From Basidiobolus ranarum (taxonomy: Eukaryota > Basidiobolomycota > Basidiobolomycetes > Basidiobolales): a stretch of DNA of 27,545 nucleotides. Position 1 is the first letter of the stretch. Each line of letters opens with the position of its first letter. The position numbers and the translations under genes were made by a program. Shown here piece after piece: positions 22,830-27,545 of the stretch. The notes under the pieces were generated by a model, which searched no databases, was not told where the DNA came from, and worked only from the letters and a program-made list of their open reading frames with translations. The stretch is taken from contig JASJQH010000121.1 of NCBI GenBank assembly GCA_040143965.1, positions 1 to 27,545 on the forward strand, written 5' to 3'.

Positions 22830-25287
22830 ATGGAGAGTGATAAAATCAACGACTTAACACCTACAGTTAGCGAGACTAGTACTCCAAAACCAGAGGATAT
22901 GAGTGCCGAACCTTTGCCTCCACCTCTGACGAGTACCCCTAGACCACAAGATAGAGGTATTGCACCAATCAAGGCTGAGTAAGTTTTTTTTCGGAAGTGG
23001 TCTCGGTTTGTTCTTGTAGCCATTCACTTACAACGACTGACTGGTTATATTGTGTATGTTTATTAGATATTTGGTGACTACAAAACCAAACCAAGAAAAT
23101 CTCCAAGATAGTGACGAGGAAAAGGTATCAGAGCCTCCTAAGAAGCGTATGCGTGGTCAGAACAAGAACCGCGATACCCGAGTTCGCTCTGACGATGATA
23201 TCCAAGTAATTATTTATAGTTATATTAGAATAACCGAGTCTGAGCTAACAATAATGCTTTCAACTAGTTGTGCAACTTTATAAACAGGGGGCAAGAGTGT
23301 CCTCATGGTGACGGGTAAGTATTTATTCAAGCTTAAACCATTAGAACCAGTTTTTCACCTTTCTCTCCCTGGTTAGATGTAAATTCACTCACGACTTGAA
23401 AGCGTATATGGCCGCTAAAGATGCTGACATTGGCGACAAATGTCCTCACTTTGAAAATTATGGATCGTAAGCGTCATTTTATGTTAGTCTAAAGTGCCAA
23501 ATAGAGATATTGATAGGAAGTTTTATCATTTCAGCTGTCCATATGGGTATAAATGTAGATATGCGAAACAGCATCTCACTGATGATTTAAAGCTAATTGT
23601 CAAGCCAGACCATGAGGTAAACACACACTTTACCCTTTTCATCTTTGTACTATCTTAACACTATTTTAACTTCTGCACCATAGGGAAAGGCTTATCTTAA
23701 TGACGTCAAGAATACCATCTCTCGTGAGGCTCAAAAAAAATTACGCTTACGTCAGGTAATTGTTTCAGCTATTTCTCGAGTTATATGAAAACTATATCTC
23801 TAACGTTTAAATCATCTATGTATTCAGTATGGATTCCCCAAATCTACTATCTACTTGAAGGAGTTAGATGATCAAAGGATCATCAATGAGCAGTCAACAG
23901 CAGCTGAATCTCAAAAGGTAGAAGTTGCGGAGGAACAAAAAGTTGAATCGGTTGAACCTGAGAAGGTAGAAGTCCCTGAAGAACAGAAAGCCGAGCCAGT
24001 TGAATCTCAGAAGGTAGAAGCCTCTGAAGAACAGAAAGTCGAATCGGTTGATCCTGAAGAATTCCGTGATACACCAGATGTTCCTCTACGTGCGGTTGAG
24101 AAGAAAAAAATCGATTTCCGTGGCAAGACGTATCTTGCTCCTTTGACTACCGTAGGAAATTTGCCTTTTAGACGAATTTGTAAGGAATTCGGTGTGGATA
24201 TCACATGTGGAGAAATGGCTATGACATCCAATTTATTACAAGGACAGCAAACTGAATGGTCACATATGAGACGCCACAAATCAGAAGACATTTTCGGAGT
24301 TCAAATCTGCGGTAATAAACCGGAAACCTTAGTCAAGACTGCTGAAGTTATCAACAACGAGTTAGATGTTGATTTTGTCGATGTAAACTGTGGCTGTCCT
24401 ATTGATATCGTATTTAAGAGAGGTGGTGGTAGTGGTTTGTTGAGTAACGCCAACAAGCTTGGCAGATGCTTAAGAGGAATGAACAGAGTTTTGGATTGCC
24501 CTCTTACCATTAAATTCCGTATGGCTATCGTCGATAAAGAGCCCATAGGCCATAAATTGACTCCTAAATTCCAGGAATGGGGCTGCGCTTTAGGCACCTT
24601 ACACGGAAGATCTAGACAGCAAAGATATACCAAGCTTGCTGATTGGGAGTATATTGAAAAGTGTGCTGGCTTAGTAGATGAGATGCCATTGTTTGGTAAG
24701 TTATACTTTCTCATTTAATCTGATCTATGTAACCAACATTTTTGTGCACATTACTCAGGTAATGGAGATGTCCTTTCATGGGAAGAATATCATCAGAACG
24801 TATCTCGAAAGGGAGTAGCTGGTATCATGATAGGTCGAGGCGCGTTGATAAAGCCTTGGATTTTCAACGAGATTCAGACCAAGAATCATTGGGATATTTC
24901 TGCGAACGAACGCTTCGACATAATCAAATCCTTCTGTAACTATGGTCTCGAGCATTGGGGATCTGACACTCAAGGTGTCAATACCACACGTAGATTCCTT
25001 CTTGAATGGCAGTCTTTCTTGTATAGGTCAGTCTTCCATAAAGATAATTAAGAGAATGCAATTTATGCTGACATTTTTCTAGATATATCCCTGTTGGTCT
25101 TCTTGAAGTACTTCCTCAAAAGATTAACGAAAGACCACCACCTTTTGTTGGCCGTAATGACTTGGAAACATTGATGGCCAGTCCCAATGTTAGCGATTGG
25201 ATTAAGCTGAGTGAAATGGTTCTGGGTCCAGCTCCAGAGAATTTCAAATTCCTTCCCAAGCACAAATCCAACTCTTATGAAGGTTAA
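22830..25287 (+). CDS. DUS3: tRNA-dihydrouridine(47) synthase Dus3 with CCCH fingers
   Basis: Nine exons: 22830-22978, 23067-23205, 23268-23314, 23377-23466, 23535-23616, 23684-23755, 23828-24695, 24759-25026 and 25083-25287. They join in frame to 639 residues (yeast Dus3 about 668). It is an FMN enzyme that reduces U47 of tRNA to dihydrouridine using NADPH. Seen: a disordered Pro/Thr-rich N-terminus; a basic [13 protein letters not shown]; a CCCH finger at about 98-117 (C-x8-C-x5-C-x3-H); a second finger at about 130-150 ending CRYAKQH, with a wider last spacing. Then a 16-residue repeat (221-268) and the TIM barrel from about 285. Barrel motifs: [15 protein letters not shown], the active-site [18 protein letters not shown] near 378-396, [28 protein letters not shown] and the FMN-phosphate loop [16 protein letters not shown] 22830 is the first in the open frame fitting exon 1; an upstream in-frame non-ATG extension is not needed. 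Confidence 0.95.
23909..24052 (+). repeat. Three tandem 48-bp units inside DUS3 exon 7
   Basis: Three in-frame copies of a 48-bp unit begin at 23909, 23957 and 24005. The encoded units are [32 protein letters not shown] and [16 protein letters not shown]. The unit is Glu/Val/Lys-rich and lies in the linker between the zinc fingers and the catalytic barrel. Copies 1 and 3 agree most closely. It has the look of a coding minisatellite that can change copy number. Confidence 0.9.
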
Positions 25288-27276
25288 AGGTTGATGCATT
25301 TCCGTACCACGCTGAAATCACAAAACTCGTATTCCACGTTATTAGCATAAATTTGCGGCAGTTTTTATTGAGATGATATATTTTTTTAATTGACAATTTC
25401 TTCAACAAATTTATCCCATAAAATCGATAAATCAAGAATTACATAGCTACATAGCTAATTTTCTATGACTGGAATCGTAGATATTTAACTTCAAAAAATG
25501 GTTTATAATACCTGAATTAGCAATTATGTTTCCTAGGGTTAACCATATGCTTAGCTGTCTATTTGAAACTCTCCATATTTTTGTTCGTCAAAGGCATGGA
25601 ATAATACATTAGGATTGAACGATCCTTGGCTTATTTAAAATGAATGATATCTTCCAATTGAGAAAGCATGATTGATATTTCAATTTCCAAGCTAAATCAA
25701 CAACGAAGTGTCTATACTACCATATCACTACTATATCACATAAAATGCATATCCATCCATGTTGTTATACTTACAAAATATGCTGAATATATCATTGTGA
25801 TGCATCGATAAGAAACTGAAATATTATTCGATGATACCGCCACTGGAGTATTTAAAACCCGCAAGCCATGAATGTTAGTTTCCCAAATCTTCTCAATCAT
25901 TCAGTAGTCGCCCAAAGTAAACAATGAAACTTTTCTTAGTGTTCAAATATTAGTATAAAAAGAAAACGATGACTTAGATGTACCTTATGGGTGTAAACAA
26001 ATAGGGGAAACAGTTTGTGGGTGATCCATGGGTTTGAGGATTTGACTTTTCACACTTTTCAAGGTTAAGCCTAACTATCCACTGTTTAGGAGTATAAGGG
26101 GGTTTTGAGAAATATCAAAGGAGAAATGAATGATTTGCACCTGAAAGTTGGTAAAATTGAGTACTGTACAAGTAACTACTCTATGCAAATAATTCACTTG
26201 AAAAATATGGAATTACTTTCATGATAGTTGCCAATTATTGTAATAGACCAAGTTCAATGGGCTTCAAGGCTGCTATAGAATTGATTCAGAAAAGTCATCA
26301 AAACAGTACACTTGGTATGACTAGTTGAAACGTTGGTAGTTCTAAAGTATTCAATATAGTTCCACCAATCTTATCAAGTACCCATCATATAGATATGATA
26401 TGCAGATTTAGTTTAATGAAAAGCAAGTAAGATATATATAGAAAATAACTGCTATATTAAGAAACAATTCTAGCTCGAATCATGAATGGATAATTTCATT
26501 CCTAAACGCCTATTAATTGGATGCACTGATGGAAAGCGACTTGAACATCGGAATCCAATAAAGAGTGCTTTATTCGGGAATATTGAAAGACTTGTCATAT
26601 GCACAGTATTTAGTAAATACAGCATGAATATTGATTTGGCGATCCATTTCTATAATTAAATATCCCCTGGATGCGATACAATATTGGCCAAACAAGGTAT
26701 AAATAGATTCTGTGGAATGAGGTTGGCTCCATAATGGAATTAGTGTGGGATTTTCTATATATATCCACTGGCCTGGTGATTCATAAGATTTGGAGTGCAA
26801 TGATGGCAATGGTTGAGATTTCCCTCCATATTTTTTGTTTAAACTCTGAAATCAATGATGTACGAGTGTTTCATTTCCAGGCAATCTATGTCGTCATCAG
26901 GTTGATGTTGAGTGAATACTCTGAGATAAGGGGGCGGTGTCTTTGACGTGTGCATAGAATATTTTCTCATGGTTTTGAAACGGTATTGTCCACATTAATC
27001 ATACCATGACAAACCCTAAGTGGAATTCCCCTAGTGTCTTCAACTCCTACTCAACCAACACAGCAAAGAATAGATTGGGTAGGCGGTTCAATAGAATGAT
27101 GGTCTATTGAATACCCTAAGAGCCCCCGTTAGTGTTGGACATCGGAGGTAAGAAAGGGCGCCATTACTGATACAGATGAAAGGGTAGAGTGCGTTTTGAT
27201 ACCTCATCTAGGGCTTGATGGGAGGGGTTAATAATGCACCACGCCTTGGTTAAAAACAATTTCTGTTCCGACTTAC
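25288..27276. other. Intergenic region without recognised genes
   Basis: About 2 kb of A+T-rich DNA. Open frames of 79 codons (26570-26809, -) and 70 codons (26734-26946, +) overlap on opposite strands and show no known domain. No RNA gene, repeat or polyadenylation pair is recognised. None of the remaining CK2-beta motifs expected after the right-edge fragment occurs here on the minus strand. Confidence 0.4.
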
Positions 27277-27355
27277 CCAAACATGCAGGTGCTGCGTAGA
27301 TGATGAAAGCATCATCCACTTCTGCGGTGCCAACCCAAAGTACGTCATGTCTTTC
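27277..27355 (-). other. Exon-like block, unassigned
   Basis: A minus-strand block bounded by CTCTGTAG (acceptor-like) and GTAAGT (a consensus donor) reads without stops, with text such as DVLWVGTAEVDDAFIIYAAP. It lies on the same strand as the CK2-beta fragment, but its sequence does not fit the next part of that protein. It may be a chance block or part of a relic. Confidence 0.25.
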
Positions 27356-27471
27356 CTACAGAGCCCCTGATTGAGTCCAGAAATGGGCCCAAATACTCAT
27401 GGGAAACCTTTCTGACTAAAGCGAGGTAACATCATTCTAAATTTCAGGTGTAAGTGATGAGCGTGTCATAC

Positions 27472-27544
27472 TCGCTTCACGATAAAATGGGACTGTTGAA
27501 CTTAAGCCAGTCAAATTGAAATCGTCTTCTATAAAATCTTCTGA
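27472..27544 (-). CDS. Casein kinase II regulatory (beta) subunit, partial exon
   Basis: The last 73 bases, read on the minus strand from the window edge, encode SEDFIEDDFNLTGLSSTVPF followed by YREA. This is the highly conserved N-terminal segment of CK2 beta, whose fungal members read SEDFI-(E/Q)-D-x-FNLTGL...VPFYKEA. CK2 beta dimerises and docks two catalytic subunits to form the CK2 holoenzyme. After GCG-A (27472) a GTATGA donor is possible, in a phase that would suit the Met that often follows (EAMEM). No matching next exon was found leftward: I looked for the acidic loop, the CPRVYC and LYCPKC zinc-finger pieces and the YFGT motif, and saw none. Without splicing the frame stops at 27437-27439. 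It is either an exon of a gene with an unusually long intron, or a truncated copy. Upstream exons lie beyond the window. Confidence 0.62.
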
Positions 27545-27545
27545 T

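Noticed and set aside
27280-27360. Plus-strand text with C-x2-C and HFCG resembling the zinc knuckle at the end of LINE proteins
   Set aside because: Too short and too poor a match, with stops close on both sides and no reverse-transcriptase motif nearby.

Overview
The window looks like nuclear DNA of an early-diverging fungus, most probably Mucorales or a related Mucoromycota lineage. The DNA is A+T-rich, the genes are cut by many short GT-AG introns (about 50-90 bp), and the gene set is fungal: a DLT1 membrane protein, Pol5, fungal-type WAPL, CCCH-finger Dus3 and BLOC-1 subunit 2. The Fanzor relic at the left edge has a C-terminus of a type I associate with mucoralean genomes. That placement is inference; there is no rRNA or other marker here to settle it.

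Layout from left to right. 1-372: decayed C-terminus of a Fanzor (eukaryotic TnpB-like) gene, cut by the window edge. 727-1850 (+): six-exon DLT1-like gene. 2729-6070 (-): three-exon gene for a 1067-residue serine-rich protein with an N-terminal SUMO-interaction-like motif and an IQ-like motif, function unknown. 7257-8278 (-): two-exon gene for a secreted/transmembrane protein with a fibronectin-type-II-like cysteine module outside and an SH3 domain inside. 8279-11461: 3.2 kb without a recognisable gene. 11462-11836 (-): small single-pass membrane protein with proline-tyrosine motifs. About 12.0-12.6 kb: exon-like fragments that I could not assemble. 13557-14194 (-): four-exon BLOC1S2, divergent from 14526-18076 (+): two-exon POL5/MYBBP1A. 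18881-22060 (-): nine-exon WAPL. 22830-25287 (+): nine-exon DUS3. 25288-27545: no intact gene, but the extreme right edge (-) encodes a clear piece of casein kinase II beta.

I rebuilt the exons by hand from reading-frame continuity, GT/AG sites and family similarity; all joins given here keep frame. The genes serve separate housekeeping roles (ribosome biogenesis, cohesin release, tRNA modification, endolysosomal trafficking, a putative surface receptor) and do not form a cluster or pathway. Two pairs are head-to-head (BLOC1S2/POL5, 331 bp apart; WAPL/DUS3, 769 bp apart) and may share promoters.

I did not find a new defence or mobile system. The observations best worth following up are the Fanzor relic, the FN2-like/TM/SH3 protein, the SIM/IQ protein, the 16-residue repeat inside DUS3, and the isolated CK2-beta exon at the right edge.
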